Source of the DNA: Entomortierella parvispora
Taxonomy: Eukaryota; Mortierellomycota; Mortierellomycetes; Mortierellales; Mortierellaceae
DNA: 64,000 nt
NCBI GenBank assembly: GCA_963573315.1
Contig: OY752146.1
Location: 310,001-374,000, forward strand
Reading direction: 5' to 3'
The notes under the pieces: generated by a model
The model's database searches: none
What the model was told of the DNA's origin: nothing
Seen by the model: the letters and a program-made list of their open reading frames with translations, nothing else
Translations under genes and position numbers: made by a program
In this document: piece by piece, positions 31,477 through 42,739 of the stretch
How the letters are laid out: every line of letters begins with the position of its first letter
Position numbering within the stretch: position 1 is the stretch's first letter

Positions 31477-31963
31477 ATGCATTTCTCTCGTCCTTTCCCT
31501 ATTCCTCCTTTCCTCCTATCCAAATTACCCCTCTCCCCCTTTCCAAATTATTCGTCCTTACGCGTGCAGCGAGAGCATACACTGCAGTTTGTCCCTTTAA
31601 CGCCATCTGTACTGGAACCGTACCTAAACAAACTCCTACGAGAGAGATCCTGTCGTCCGTGAACCACATTCGTATAACTGCACAAGAAAAGAAGGATCAA
31701 TGGGGTGTACTCGCAATCTTCTGAAAGATGTGTTAGGGATCGAACAGGAGCCAAACTCAGTAGGGTTTACGGATGGAGTGACAGGAATAAGTTACAACAT
31801 TCCATCAAACACTCGGGAAGCTGCAATTTTCAGAAGCCTGCCGTCAGAACAGGAACAAGAAGCTTTTGCCAAGAAATACTACAGCTTCACAACCTTATAT
31901 GATGGTAAAAAGAACCTCAAGTCAGTACAGAAAGGCCCTATGTGGAACAGGAACCGGCATTAA
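31477..31963 (+). pseudogene. Unknown coding remnants
   Basis: Two adjacent frames have natural composition: 31550-31662 (LQFVPLTPSVLEPYLNKLL) and 31700-31963 (MGCTRNLLKDVLGIEQEPNS...YNIPSNTREAAIFRSLPSEQEQ). The second begins with an ATG and could be an 87-aa ORF or an exon. No domain, signal peptide or clear splice linkage was seen. Confidence 0.25.
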
Positions 31964-31969
31964 TGGAGT

Positions 31970-32770
31970 CCTGGAGACGTGTCACAAATACCTACCGCGT
32001 GATGTATTACCGGTACAGGTTCCTGCGATGTGCTGCAACAAGGGCTTGGCCTATGTGATGGGGTTCTTGCCATACCGAAGTTTACGGCCAGAAAAGATGC
32101 TCCGAGTGGGAGTGACGATCAATAAACTGTTGTTCAAATGATGCTCTCAATACCTGTCAATGAGATGACGAGGAAGACGTACGGAGGTGAAGTTACTCGA
32201 GCCTAGTATCCTCCACTGTGTGAGGAGAGGACAGAATGCCCTTCGTGGTTGCAATATCCATCGAGATGAACCTCCTGGTGAGTGAGAGACTGGCGGGTGA
32301 TCTTTATCCCGCAGCAACAGCTCTAGTAGGAGGATAAACAGGTTTTTGCAGATCCGCAGTACACTCACTAGACGTTCCAATGCCAACGTCTACAATCGGT
32401 TATTTGAACTCGATGAAGCAGAGGTCCTTGAACTTCCCTGCCGGCTAATTAGTCGATACCGTGTGGCTCTGACAGGACAAATGACAACATCCTCATAAGA
32501 GCACCGTGAAAACGGGCTGTCGATCACGTCTTGCCTTTGTCGATAAAATGACCATTTTGAGGATTATCTGGCACTTGGTATTGGGCGGTGTCGACGCAAG
32601 CCATGTCGTCAAGAGGAAAAAAAATCCAATACACCCTAACAGGTAACACGTTTTCAGGAAGGTGTAACAATAACACAGTAACATCACGCGATCCACGCCT
32701 ATATTAGTTCGTACAAGTAATACCATAAATAGCACTACATATCTCCCCCAGGTCCTTCCTATCAACCAAC
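31970..32770. other. Intergenic, no gene recognised
   Basis: Minus-strand frames at 32147-32386 and 32493-32813 lack recognisable features; the second overlaps repeat R1. Confidence 0.4.
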
Positions 32771-32779
32771 ACCGACAAA

Positions 32780-33070
32780 AACATGGTGCAAGCTTAGTCA
32801 TTCTGCAAATCATCTTTTTGCTGAAATGATTGAGTAAAGAGGAGAGGGGACGCGGAATAGGTGCCGCTTGCCACTTTCCCAGACTTCAAACACTCCATTC
32901 CTTCCCTTATCCCTCAGAATCCACCCAAAATTCCGCCGAATTCTACCCAATTCCACCCATTCACCCGCACACAATCGCCCACGCACCCCAGTCGCCGGAT
33001 CACGATTTGACACCCCTTAAGCGACGCAGCCACTGCGGTGTGAAAGGAGATAAGTTCATGGTTTCTGGCC
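32780..33070 (+). repeat. Dispersed repeat R1, copy 3
   Basis: It starts CATGGTGCAAGCTTAGTCATTCTG-like and continues with CTTTTTGCTGAAA, a GCCACTTTCCCAGACTTC stretch and the CCACCCAAAATTCC core, ending near AAAGGAGATAAGTTCATGG. It aligns with copies at 2.4 and 10.87 kb. Only the core is present; there is no CRN-like coding end upstream. Confidence 0.7.
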
Positions 33071-33145
33071 CCACACAGAACCCACACAGCATTTACACAT
33101 TTATCACTTTTTGAATTTTCGCAGGTAAGACCACTAGCAATTCGA

Positions 33146-33800
33146 CTATAGACCCCAACAAGTCTCTAGAGTTCGCAAGACCTTCTCCCCATCATCTGCC
33201 GTTTCCTTCAATTGCTTGGCCAATGACTTTACCCTGCATGGCATAGATCGTAAATTCGACGCGATGCCGCCCTCCACATTGGTACCCTTGAGTTCAATCG
33301 ACTTTCGAAGAGATGGTGAATATGGCGCAATACCCTCTTCGTCGTTATCTTTCAGCTGTTCCACGATGATCTTTCGCCTAATGGCTTGCTTTGCGAGAGA
33401 GTTCAGCACAAGTAGGCCACTCCAGATCCTCTAACTCCTCCTCTTCGGATGGTGGTGACAAGACCACTTGGTTGCTCCGGCAAAGCTGGTGCTCGCAGTT
33501 CTTTCGAATATTGATCATACAAAACCTAGAAATAGCGCGCAGACAACTGTCGGTATATAGCGCCAGTGAACATAAAAACACTACCAAAAACCAAAGTGAT
33601 TTGCGCAACTCTTACTAAAAGTTTAAACAGTCGATTCATATCGATTTTCATGAAAATCCAGGATTTCATGTTCGTCAATCGCCCCTCTTGCTGACCTTTT
33701 TTTTGTTGGCGCGAATCTTTTGTTGGCCGCTCATAAACGAAACCTGAACGTAGGTGAACTGTTGCTTCAGTGTATGATTTTTTAAACAAAGCCATCTCCG
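33146..33800 (-). pseudogene. Fragment of an unknown gene, duplicated at 38.7-39.2 kb
   Basis: DNA from about 33205 to 33670 aligns with 38685-39170. The shared blocks include TTTACCCTGCATGGCA, CATTGGTACCCTTGAG, GATGGTGAATATGGCGCAA, ATCCATAGATGGTGG-type and AATAGCGCGCAGACAACTGT. On the minus strand it encodes a hydrophobic segment (LFKLLVRVAQITLVFGSVFMFTGAIYRQ), a charged stretch and ELKGTNVEGG. The fragment has lost the upstream exons present in the other copy. Confidence 0.5.
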
Positions 33801-33882
33801 AATGTGTAGTTCAGAGAATGTCACTTAAACAAACATTGGCCAAGGGTGTGTGCTACCCCTGCTCAATATGTCCTTGTGAGGG

Positions 33883-34073
33883 TCACTAAGTCAACCAACG
33901 CGTCCTTCACCCTCACACGGCGAACGGGTGTGAAGAACGCTGGTACATCACCAACTCTGAAGGCTGAGGAGACTTCAGCCGCTGTTTGACCAATTAACAC
34001 AATTCCCAACGATCCTCAGGTTCCCAATGACTGGAGATGCGGCCAAAGATACTGGAACGGTTGGGCGTGCTGG
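33883..34073. repeat. About 190-bp direct repeat, unit 1
   Basis: It aligns with 34168-34370: GCCGCTGTTTGACCAATTAA, TTCCCAACGATCC, GGTTCCCAATGAC and AGATGCGGCCAAAGATACTG occur in the same order. The spacing between units is about 95 bp. Confidence 0.8.
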
Positions 34074-34167
34074 CATAGAAAAATGATACGATGAGGAGAT
34101 GGATCGAGGAGCCTTTCAAAGAAGCAACAGTGACCAAGGACCTATGAGATCCCTGTCCAACAGCTCA

Positions 34168-34370
34168 GAGGCAAAGTCGCTAAGCCAGCCAACGCAACCG
34201 TTGCACTCTCACAGAGCAAACGAGTGAACGGTGCTGGTGCATCGCCAACCCTTGTGAAAAAGGGAGGCTTCTTCCGCTGTTTGACTAATTAATAAGTTCC
34301 CAACGATCCATAGGTTCCCAATGACCAGAGATGCGGCCAAAGATACTGGAACGGTTGGGCATGCCGAACA
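34168..34370. repeat. About 190-bp direct repeat, unit 2
   Basis: Second copy of the unit at 33883, same orientation, with scattered substitutions and small indels. Confidence 0.8.
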
Positions 34371-34599
34371 ACACCATACTCGCTCTTCGAAAGGATGGGT
34401 ATTGTAACGTGTACCTTTTATGAAACAAAATGAGGTTGGAGCGTATGACGAGGGGCGGTAGCAGAGTCAAGGATTAGAGGAGTTGGAGCAGTTGGAGCTG
34501 GAACGAAGAAGCGGATGGAGGGATGGAAGCAGGCGTATGATAGTGTAATGGAAAAAAGAACCAACAACGAGAAGCGCGGTGGACTTTGAGGAAGCACTC

Positions 34600-34935
34600 G
34601 TTCGTTGACCGGTCACTGTTCGGTTTAAGGGGTGTTCTTACATCCGACTATTTAAGAAACAGGATTTGTTTACTTTTCAAAATGTCCACCTCTTTCCTCT
34701 TTTGTCCAAATGTCTCAGTTGTTTTTTATCATGCTAGAGCCATGGCGGAAACCAAGAACGAGGGTGACACAGCCAGCAAACAAGTCCAGAGCCAAATTGA
34801 TGGACAACTGTGTGCAACAGAGGTGTGCTGGTCTCCTGGAGTTCGCTTCATGCCTGGAATCAACATCACAAAAGTCGTCATTTGTCCATGCATTGTACTG
34901 TATGCTCGATGCTGCTGACACGTGACGTGCGCCAC
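34600..34935 (+). repeat. Duplicated promoter-like segment, copy 2
   Basis: It aligns with 13130-13475 (see there). Here the TATA-like part reads ACTATTTAAGAAACAGG. A following ATG (34742) opens AETKNEGDTASKQVQSQ..., which might be a first exon, but copy 1 does not preserve that frame. Confidence 0.65.
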
Positions 34936-35147
34936 CAACCGTAGCTCTTCTGAACTACACGTGATCACTCAGCTGTGGCTTGGACTTTTTCCTTCACTCC
35001 ATGTCGCGCGCACACTTCTACACCTCCTCACCATCTCCCATCATCACCGCTCCTTTACTTGTCAACGCGTCATCCTTGGAAACTGCAATACCCCTTACTC
35101 TCAAGTACAATCGTAAGGCGAATGCGTAAAAGTGTTTCTGCTCTTCT

Positions 35148-35640
35148 TTAGTCATTTGGGGCACCAGGTTGACTGCCATGTCGCTCTGTCACGATATTTA
35201 TTTTCGTGGCATTGAATGTCCGATCAACGACAGCGTTGGGTTTCAACAGTGTGCGGAGGCTCGTTACGTTAGAGTCTCTGTGCACCATGTGCGTTGACGG
35301 TACACGACATTTCCAACACTCCCGAGCAAGGACTGTTGGTTTGGTGCAAAAGTCACTCTGCCTGCACACTTGGCCATGCACGCCCTTTTCTGACAGCATG
35401 CTTTAAAGACCAACTGTGCTGTGTCTTTTGACGTCAGCGTTAGAAAGATCCCCGAAAGATAATTCTATCTTTCAGTTTTACTCTCACGGACTCCAACACT
35501 GTTTGGAGCTTGCTTTTGCTGGGGCTTTTGACAGCATGCACGTCAAAAGTACCTGGCAATCTGACACCATGGCGAGCACGATGCTGTCAGATGATGGGAC
35601 TTTCCCTCGTCTTTTTTTCAATTCTGGAAGAGGGTTCTCT
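35148..35640. repeat. Segmental duplication, unit 1
   Basis: It aligns with 36465-37020: GGTTGAC, CAACG.CAGCGTTGG, CTCTGTGCA.CATGTGCGTTG, TCACTCTGCCTGC and ATGCTTTAAAGACCAA occur in the same order. No ORF is preserved between copies. Confidence 0.65.
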
Positions 35641-36394
35641 GCTTCCCTCTACTTTTTTTTTTTTAGACGGGTTTTTCAAAAACTGCTAAATCGCCTTTTT
35701 TGTAAATAGGTGAACATTCAAAAGTACTTTGACTCATGTCAATATGTCAATGGCTGCAAAGCATTTCCCATAGGGGATTTTTGTCCGCCTCACATATAGA
35801 AAACTGGATTCAGAGGAGCGGGCGAAGGGACTTGACGGCACCGGCGTTGGAGGTATCATCAGGTAACAGCTCGCCCAACTACATTGGACCAGGATAACCG
35901 GATTCAGGGGGGGGGGAGGCATGGAGATCTGACAGAATGACAAGGCGTGTATGGAAGTTTTGCCCTTGTAAATACAAGGCGCCATTGCAGAATAAGGGAA
36001 TACTATGTAGCACCTTTCGTGGGAGCGGAAGCAATGCAGGACATTGGAAACATTTTCATGGAAACATTTTCATCACCTTTCTCCCTGATTGCCTTGAATA
36101 TTAGCTGCTTCGGAAAAACAGACGGTCGATCAATCCTCAACCATTGACCTAAACTGTCGATTCTGTGAATAGGGACGTTGGTCAAGATCAAGAGTGAAGG
36201 ACGGTGGGTCACAAAGAAGACCAGAGTCAGCACGGACAGCACTCATGGTCGGTCGGCAAATTAGGTCTCTCGCACATGGGGAAAAGTATCTGTCGACAGA
36301 TTGCATTATCATCTTTGCAACATCAGTCCTTTACGAAGTCTTCACTCACCACAGGCAAAAGCGTATCGCGTCGCGTCGACAGTTCTGTAAGACA

Positions 36395-36398
<4 letters not shown>

Positions 36399-36427
<29 letters not shown>
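36399..36427. repeat. Poly-T tract (29 nt)
   Basis: An uninterrupted T run followed by GGGGGGGAGGGG, directly before duplication unit 2. Confidence 0.9.
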
Positions 36428-36464
36428 GGGGGGGAGGGGTTGTGTTATTTGGAAGTCATATTCA

Positions 36465-37020
36465 TTGGTCATTGGAGCACTAGGTTGACCACCGTGTCTA
36501 GATGTCATCAAAACCTTGTTGACATTTGATGTCTGCTCAACGGCAGCGTTGGAGTGCATTCCTTGCGAAGCTCCTGATGGGATTACTCCGCATTACGGTT
36601 TTTCTCTGACGGATTCCAACACTGCACAGGTCCCTCGTTTTAGCTAGAGGCTCTGTGCAGCATGTGCGTTGGCAGTACATGACATTCCAACATTCTTGAG
36701 CTACGCTTGTTGGGTAGTGTTTGGGTCACTCTGCCTGCTCTCTTGGCCATTGCTCAGTCATCCTGAGTACATGCTTTAAAGACCAAGAGTGAGTGTCTTT
36801 CAACGTCAGCGTCGTAGTGCTTTCTTTTTGAACCTCCCGATGAGATAACTCTGCATTGCAGTTTTTCTCTGATGGATTCCGACATTGTGTAGAAACTCGT
36901 TTTTGCTAGAGTTTCTGTGCAACATGTTCGTTGGAGGTACCCGGCAATCTGACATCACGTCGAGCTTGACTTTGTCGGACGTTGAGACTTTCCAGTTTTC
37001 TTCTTGTTTGTTTGAAAATA
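36465..37020. repeat. Segmental duplication, unit 2 with an internal partial third copy
   Basis: It matches 35148-35640. From 36784 a further partial repetition begins (GTCTTTCAACGTCAGCG, CTGATGGATTCCGACAT, TTTCTGTGCAACATG), so the unit has been reused twice in tandem. Confidence 0.6.
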
Positions 37021-37029
37021 AAAATTGAA

Positions 37030-37826
37030 GCTCACACTGTTTGACCGAACCGGTGACCAACTTTCTGAGCCTCGATTTAACTTGTTCAGAGTTATTTAAC
37101 CCGAACGGATAGTGATTACAGGCTGGACCTATGAGTGAGAACTAATATGCGTTGATGAAGGAGAAAGAGACAGAGGGACAAGGATGGAGTGTGCTGTACA
37201 GTGCAACGATGGGCGAGAGTAGTCGGGTCAGTGTTGGGGTTGGAAGGGAGAAGGCGGATGGAGGCAGGCCTGTGAGGGTGTGATGGAAAGAGGATAAATG
37301 ATAAGTCCATGTGGTGGTCTGGACATGCACAATCCTCAGTTGTCATTAACGGGTGTGCACTCTGTCGACTACAAAAGGAAAGCGTGCGGAGGGTGGTGGA
37401 TATTTTAGTCTCTGCTTCTTCTCTATCCCTTGATTTCTTCTAAGTTATCTATTATTTAGGTCGCTCCTTGGCAGTGACCTTTGGTGGTGTGCCTGGGTAT
37501 CCACTCATGCCGTTGGCTTCTTTTATATGCCTGTGTCGCCTCTTTGTGTTTGTCGAGGTTTTTTTTTTCGAGTGTGCCCTTGATGCATGGATCTTCTCTG
37601 CCATTTCCTTTCCAACCCCTCATCCTGCTTTCAATCTCCTTTGATGACTCCCTGGGCTTTCAAGCGCCCCCTTTTGATTGTGTCCCACTTTCTAAGCATC
37701 CCGTTGAACTTTTTTCAGCAATCCATCAATGTAAAAAACAGTATCTATACCGCTCAATTATTGCTCTCGCCCTTTTCAATTTTAATCGACGCTTCAAGTG
37801 ATACCAAACGCCAACAAACCGCCACT
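37030..37826. other. Intergenic upstream of the HsbA-like gene
   Basis: It holds a 5' region rich in T/C. An in-frame open stretch from ATG 37587 runs into the HsbA-like frame, but its residues (MDLLCHFLSNPSSC...) look like translated leader rather than protein. No clear TATA box. Confidence 0.4.
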
Positions 37827-38366
37827 ACGAAGTTCACTACTTGCATCATCGTTCTGGTTGCCATCTCCGGCGCCTACTCCATGGTCATTAAGCGTGACAC
37901 TCCCGTCAAGAAAGTCATCACCGACCTTACAAACGGCCTTGACAAGTTGAACGCCGCTGCCGTCGCCTTTAGCGGTAACATCCAGCCTGTTGTCGATGCT
38001 GCCGACTTCGTCATCTCCTTAATTGGCTCTGGCAAAACAACGACCGATGGTGTAGTCCCTATTGGACTTGGTGATGCTGCCGCACTTATCGACCCTTTCA
38101 AGGAGCTTGATAACCACGCCAAGACTCTTTACAATGACGTAAAGGGCCTTGTTGCCGATGTTGAGAAGACCAAACAGTGTGATGTCATTCGTGAGAAGCT
38201 GAGCACTATCAATACCGCCGGCCAGAAGTTGCTCGGTGCCATTGTCAACAAGATGACCTCTACTTTTGCGAGGGGTCAGATTCATCCTTACCTCGACGAT
38301 ATTAACGGACTCCTAGTCCAGTCTCAAGAGGTCTTTGCAGAGGGTGAATGTATCAATGCTGCGTAA
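37827..38366 (+). CDS. Hydrophobic surface-binding protein A (HsbA)-like secreted protein; start codon ACG
   Basis: The frame encodes a signal peptide (KFTTCIIVLVAISGAYS) followed by VIKRDTPVKKVITDL and an alanine-rich all-helical domain with a DDINGLLVQSQ segment and two cysteines, ending at TAA 38364-38366. This fits the HsbA family, small secreted fungal proteins that bind hydrophobic surfaces. Length with the signal peptide is about 179 aa, normal for the family. The codon where the initiator should be is ACG (37827-37829), with A at -3. The next in-frame ATG (37881) would remove the signal peptide; the upstream ATG (37587) would add 80 unlikely residues. So it is either a start-loss allele, non-AUG initiation, or a product of an upstream exon. 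Confidence 0.7.
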   Translation, partial: TKFTTCIIVLVAISGAYSMVIKRDTPVKKVITDLTNGLDKLNAAAVAFSGNIQPVVDAADFVISLIGSGKTTTDGVVPIGLGDAAALIDPFKELDNHAKTLYNDVKGLVADVEKTKQCDVIREKLSTINTAGQKLLGAIVNKMTSTFARGQIHPYLDDINGLLVQSQEVFAEGECINAA

Positions 38367-38680
38367 GTGCTTGGATGGGGTAAAAGAAATACTATATAGT
38401 GGCTGCGAAACTGGTACTTCTTTGAGGACCGCACATTTGGATTAAAGACAGTATCTGTGGCCAAGGCCCATTCTCGAAAAGCACTACCAAGCAGCAGTCG
38501 AAGCACCTACACCAACAGCCATCCTCAAAACCCATATCTCACTCAGAAGTGTTGAACTCAGGTCTGCATACAAACATCACTGCCTGTATGACTTCAGTGG
38601 TTAGTCGTTCATCGGGCCTCTCTCTTTTATTTTTATTTTTTTTTCTTTTGGAGGGGGGGGGATCACCTGTGGCTTCCTTT
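38367..38680. other. Intergenic
   Basis: No gene; T-rich and G-rich tracts around 38620-38660. Confidence 0.5.
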
Positions 38681-38684
38681 GGTC

Positions 38685-40190
38685 GCTCCGCAAATGTCTT
38701 TACCCTGCATGGCACGGATCGTAACCTTGACCCGGCGCCACCCTCTACATTGGTACCCTTGAGGTCAATCGACTTCCGAATAGATGGTGAATATGGCGCA
38801 AGGCCCTCCTCGCCGTCTTCTCTCAGTTATTCCACGAACGATGGACTTTTGCCTACCAGCTTGCTTTGCGGGAGAGTCCAGCACAAATAGGTCCCACTCC
38901 AGGTCCCTAAATTCCTTCTCTATGGATGGTGGCGACAAGACCGCTCTGTTGCTCCTGCAGAGTTGGCGTTCATATTCTGCTTTCTTGACAAGCACTTCTT
39001 TCGAATATTGATCGTACATAACCTAGAAATAGCGCGCAGACAACTGTCGGTACATGGCGCCACTGAACACAAAAACACGACCAAAAACCAAGATCATTCG
39101 CACAACACTTACTAAAAGTTTGAACAGTCGATGCATATCGATTTTCATAAAGTCCAGAATTTCGTCTTCCGTTTGAGGCAGAATGATTTTGTCACAAGCA
39201 GGATCAGCTACCCAAATTTCGTCCAACTTTTTCATCGAAAATACCGTTGCCTCAATCCCTACAAACAATAAATAAATGCCATCTCATTTAAAACACTGCC
39301 AGACCGAACAATACAATAGTATGAACATGGAGAGGCCTTACCTCGCATGCAGCAAATTGGCGGGCACTCAAGGCCATACTTTCCAACAGCAGCGAAATCG
39401 AATTCATAGCCTTGATGGTTCTGCGAAGCTGTATGTCGTCTTTGACATCAGTGCACAATGCCTTCTTCAATTCAAAATTGGCAGCCTCGAGGTGCTCAAT
39501 AGTCATAAGGGGATCGCACTTTCGCATTTCTGCACTGATGCCAAGGATCTCAAAAGGATCCAGGTTCGATTGTTTGGCAGCCGCCGAGGCCTTGTTCACC
39601 ACTACAGCTATTCAGTCAATAATTTATCATCAGCAACAGGTTACTCTCACAAGAGATGTTTGGCAGGACATGAAGGCTTCACTTACAGATTCAGGGCCAA
39701 GTACGATGCGGCAGGCAACTGCTCTCGAAAAATGGCCGACCGCAGGCTGACGGCATCTCCCTCAGAGGCGTCTTTCGCTCGGCCAGACAAAGGTCTCTCT
39801 ACTTGCTTAAGGCTAAGTTATATTATAACCAGGGTTAGAGCACTCATCCACTACTACTTACATTGTTCTAAGAGCATCGAGGGAACGACAATAAGGCCCC
39901 GACGTTGCAGCAGCTTGCAGTTCATAGATTTGGTGATGATCGACTGTGCCTTCACTCCAGCATCCGTCTAGCCTGCACACTCGGCTATCTCCATTAAGGG
40001 TGCAACGAGTACAGCAAACCCGGCTGCTGGAATGTCGAACTCGTTAACAGCACATGCATCCAATCCTCACTGGTAGTCGTCCTTGAAGGCAGGCAGCATT
40101 CACATCTTGACAGAACACGTTCCAGACTCCAGAGAGAAACACTAGGCAACATAACATACAGGGTCAGTGATAACGGCCTGGAATCAAAAC
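38685..40190 (-). CDS. Unknown multi-exon gene (structure uncertain)
   Basis: Several minus-strand coding blocks follow one another. Block 1, about 39985-39862, reads KAQSIITKSMNCKLLQRRGL and ends at a GTAAGT. Block 2, about 39800-39687, reads EGDAVSLRSAIFREQLPAASY and also ends at GTAAGT. Block 3, about 39611-39345, starts after TGTAG and reads NKASAAAKQSNLDPFEILG. Block 4, 39268-39110, is charged and then hydrophobic. Block 5, 39019-38700, is charged. Splice signals are plausible but I could not fix a start codon or a full frame; a TAG near 39970 blocks the first block upstream. The last two blocks are duplicated at 33.2-33.7 kb. No domain recognised; it may be decayed. Confidence 0.35.
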
Positions 40191-40199
40191 AATAGAGCA

Positions 40200-40830
40200 T
40201 AGACAGTTGAACTTACAACGCGTCCTTGAGCGGTAAACTGCATTCTGGATTCGGGTATTTTGTTATGTTGACCACTTCCTGAGGTATGCCAGGGACAGTT
40301 GGCATAGAATCTAGCGTTTTGGGGAAAGACTGTCCTGGACTGTAGTGTCAGGTAGCTTGAGCGAAACTTCTCGACTTGGTGCCAATATCAAGCATCGGTA
40401 GCGTGGAAGAACCGGTGGGCAATTATGTCATCGTTCAGACATCTACTTTCCGATGTGGGTATTGGCTGGAGTGATGATGGTTCATGGGTCCAGGATTGTT
40501 ATAAAAAATGTGTTAGTAAAAGCAATCAGTCAGTCGCTTTGGCAAGGTTGTTCGATTGGTTGAGTTGTATGCTATCCTATGAAACATACGATGTGAAGGA
40601 CGCTATGACTAGCTTCAGATATTAAAGTGAGGACGAGGGGACTTAAGTCGATGTTGGAAAATGGAGTTGCTACTATTGTGAATATCTACGCAATGGAAAG
40701 AGCTGCACATGAATCAGTTGACATGAAAAATGAAGCAAAGGCACTTTTCAACCTTGAGCAAAGGAAAACACGGGCTGCAGAGTGAGAAAATATACAGAAA
40801 TGAAAGAGTGTTATCTCCAACTTACTAGCT
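40200..40830. other. Intergenic, nothing recognised
   Basis: A weak plus-strand frame at 40425-40625 has no supporting feature. Confidence 0.45.
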
Positions 40831-40837
40831 TTAGTCT

Positions 40838-41711
40838 TCATAAGACAATGGCTGCGTTATCCTTCAGTTGTTCCTGTACTGAATTTTGACCTGCTCTTTT
40901 GACCTTTAGTTGGCAACTATCTAGCTTCAACTCTTCCGAGCGGACAGCACTGTAAATCCAGTTCTCGGCCCTATGTTTCTGTTCCTGAGTCACTATCAAA
41001 CTCCTGCTGTAATAAAAGCCTTCCCCACTTCCTGGCATTCGAGGTGAGCTCGACTCTATTAAGGACATACGCAGATCACAATTCTGAATCACGTTAGGAG
41101 AGGCAGCGTCAGGCGGACCATTACGTGTATCATTCCATCTGAAAAAGACCTTCGATCGAAGCATCAGTGTGTGACCAGCCAAGGCATTGATGACATAGGA
41201 CCAAACGGATACCAGCTAGCCGCCTTCGCTCATACTCTTGCAGGGTGACTCGATGGACTTCATTCTCTACATGCACCTGTGAGGCTTCATATGAGCAACA
41301 ATGAACACAACAGTTCAGAGGGCACTGGACAGTGGCTGACAGCTCGCACCAGTATTCCGAATTGATGTGCGGTTGGAAGCCGTTCGCCACTCCCTTGCAG
41401 CCACAGATTGACAAACAGGATCCACGATTGAAAATAAACTAATGTACCTGATGAACATCTAGCGAGCATTGAGCGCGTGCGAATATGCAATGAATGGCAA
41501 GGACAAACAATTGAGGGGAGCTGATGATGAAGCAAACGATTGAAATCACGTCAACTATTACCATTAATGTGACTAAAATGCCAAGGCCACATGCAGAGCC
41601 GCCCTGTGTGGTGGTGTACTCATTCTTTATGAAGGAATGGCCGTCGTTGTCGAAAAGGTCGCCTGGGTCATTCCGTGCATCCAAGGTGGGCACCAGAAGG
41701 AAGCAATGCAA
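40838..41711 (-). CDS. Probable membrane protein of unknown function, several exons
   Basis: The first coding block (41711-41448) has an acidic segment (DPGDLFDNDGHSF), a long hydrophobic helix (GLGILVTLMVIVDVISIVCFIIS) and a second hydrophobic stretch. It ends at a GTACAT donor. The next block (about 41396-41170) is cysteine-rich (YWCEL...QCPLNCCVHCCSY) and can be joined in phase from an acceptor at GCAAG. A final block (about 41140-40838) is charged and ends at TGA. No ATG is present at the start of block 1, so a first exon is missing. It heads a run of minus-strand secreted or membrane genes. Confidence 0.4.
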
Positions 41712-41912
41712 GGTTGCTCATGAGTGGTGGTGGGAGAGTGCGCTCGGAAGGAGCAAGGCGAATTGAAAATGGGAACAAAAGGAGAAAAAGGGGCAGGATG
41801 CATGCCAGAGGGAGTCACATGAGCGGGAAAAAGGAAAAAAAAGAAAAAAAATTTCCAGCTTGCACCACACCCAAACGCAGACAGAGTCCCTCTCAAGTAA
41901 CCTTTGGATATT

Positions 41913-42686
41913 TTATACATGGACATGGGGTCGCACAGGACCTAGTCTACGGGCGGCATCATCGCCAAGGAAGGGCGCGGTCAGCTTGAAAAAAGAATCG
42001 AATTCGCAGCGGATAAGGCGGATCAACTCTTTGGCCTCCTCTTTGTCCTTTGCAGCAAGGATCCGGTTATAGAGATCGAAGATGTAGTCTGCTCGACTCA
42101 TCACCTCGGTCCAGAGAGAAATAGAGGGGGAGGAGGAGGTGGAAGAAGAGCTCGAGGGACGAGAGGAGCGAGACGGGGAAGGGTAAGGCGTCAACCGCTC
42201 CCACGTTACCCTTTTTGTCGGTGACTTCAGTACTAGGGGAGGACCATCATCCTCTGCCTTTTGCATGGCCGCAGTGTGTTTCGAGGAGCCCTCGTGTCGC
42301 TCGGACGAGCCCTTCTTAAAAACGACTGTACTGTTCGACGGTCGGGGTGTAAGGGACCCAGGCGCCTGGGGAAAAACCAGTGTTAACTGTGCGAAGAGAC
42401 TTGCCAGCTCTGCATAGGGAACAGAATCAACCCCGCCTGCCGTGGCAGGGGCCAGTGATAGCTGTGCAAGGAGACTAGTCAGCCCTGAAGATGGAGCGGG
42501 ATCGGCTCGACTTGTTGTGTTGCAGGCTGGAACCCCTGAGGACGAGGAACGAGACTTTTGCCAAAAGGATGGCGTGGATTTGCCCATGCTGGGAGGTGAG
42601 GATGAGAGGGCTAATGGTGAATCACAGGGGATGACGAGGAGGAAGAGGAGGATAAGCATGTCCATGCTGAATCTGAATGTTTGCAT
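41913..42686 (-). CDS. Secreted or membrane-anchored Ser/Pro-rich protein (257 aa)
   Basis: ATG 42686 is the first ATG in a frame open to 41913. It starts MQTFRFSMDMLILLFLLVIP, a signal peptide or signal anchor; Met 8 or Met 10 are alternative starts. It continues with two similar Leu-rich segments (LTSLLAQLSLAPATAGG and LASLFAQLTLVFPQAPG, an internal duplication), a Lys-rich stretch, a Pro/Ser-rich linker with a Ser run, and a helical acidic C-terminus (YIFDLYNRILAAKDKEEAKEL). No cysteine pattern or known domain. Confidence 0.55.
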   Translation of the reverse strand: MQTFRFSMDMLILLFLLVIPCDSPLALSSSPPSMGKSTPSFWQKSRSSSSGVPACNTTSRADPAPSSGLTSLLAQLSLAPATAGGVDSVPYAELASLFAQLTLVFPQAPGSLTPRPSNSTVVFKKGSSERHEGSSKHTAAMQKAEDDGPPLVLKSPTKRVTWERLTPYPSPSRSSRPSSSSSTSSSPSISLWTEVMSRADYIFDLYNRILAAKDKEEAKELIRLIRCEFDSFFKLTAPFLGDDAARRLGPVRPHVHV

Positions 42687-42739
42687 TCGTGCATGCACAC
42701 ATGCGTTTGCGTGTGTGATTGATTGATCCAAGGCACGGG

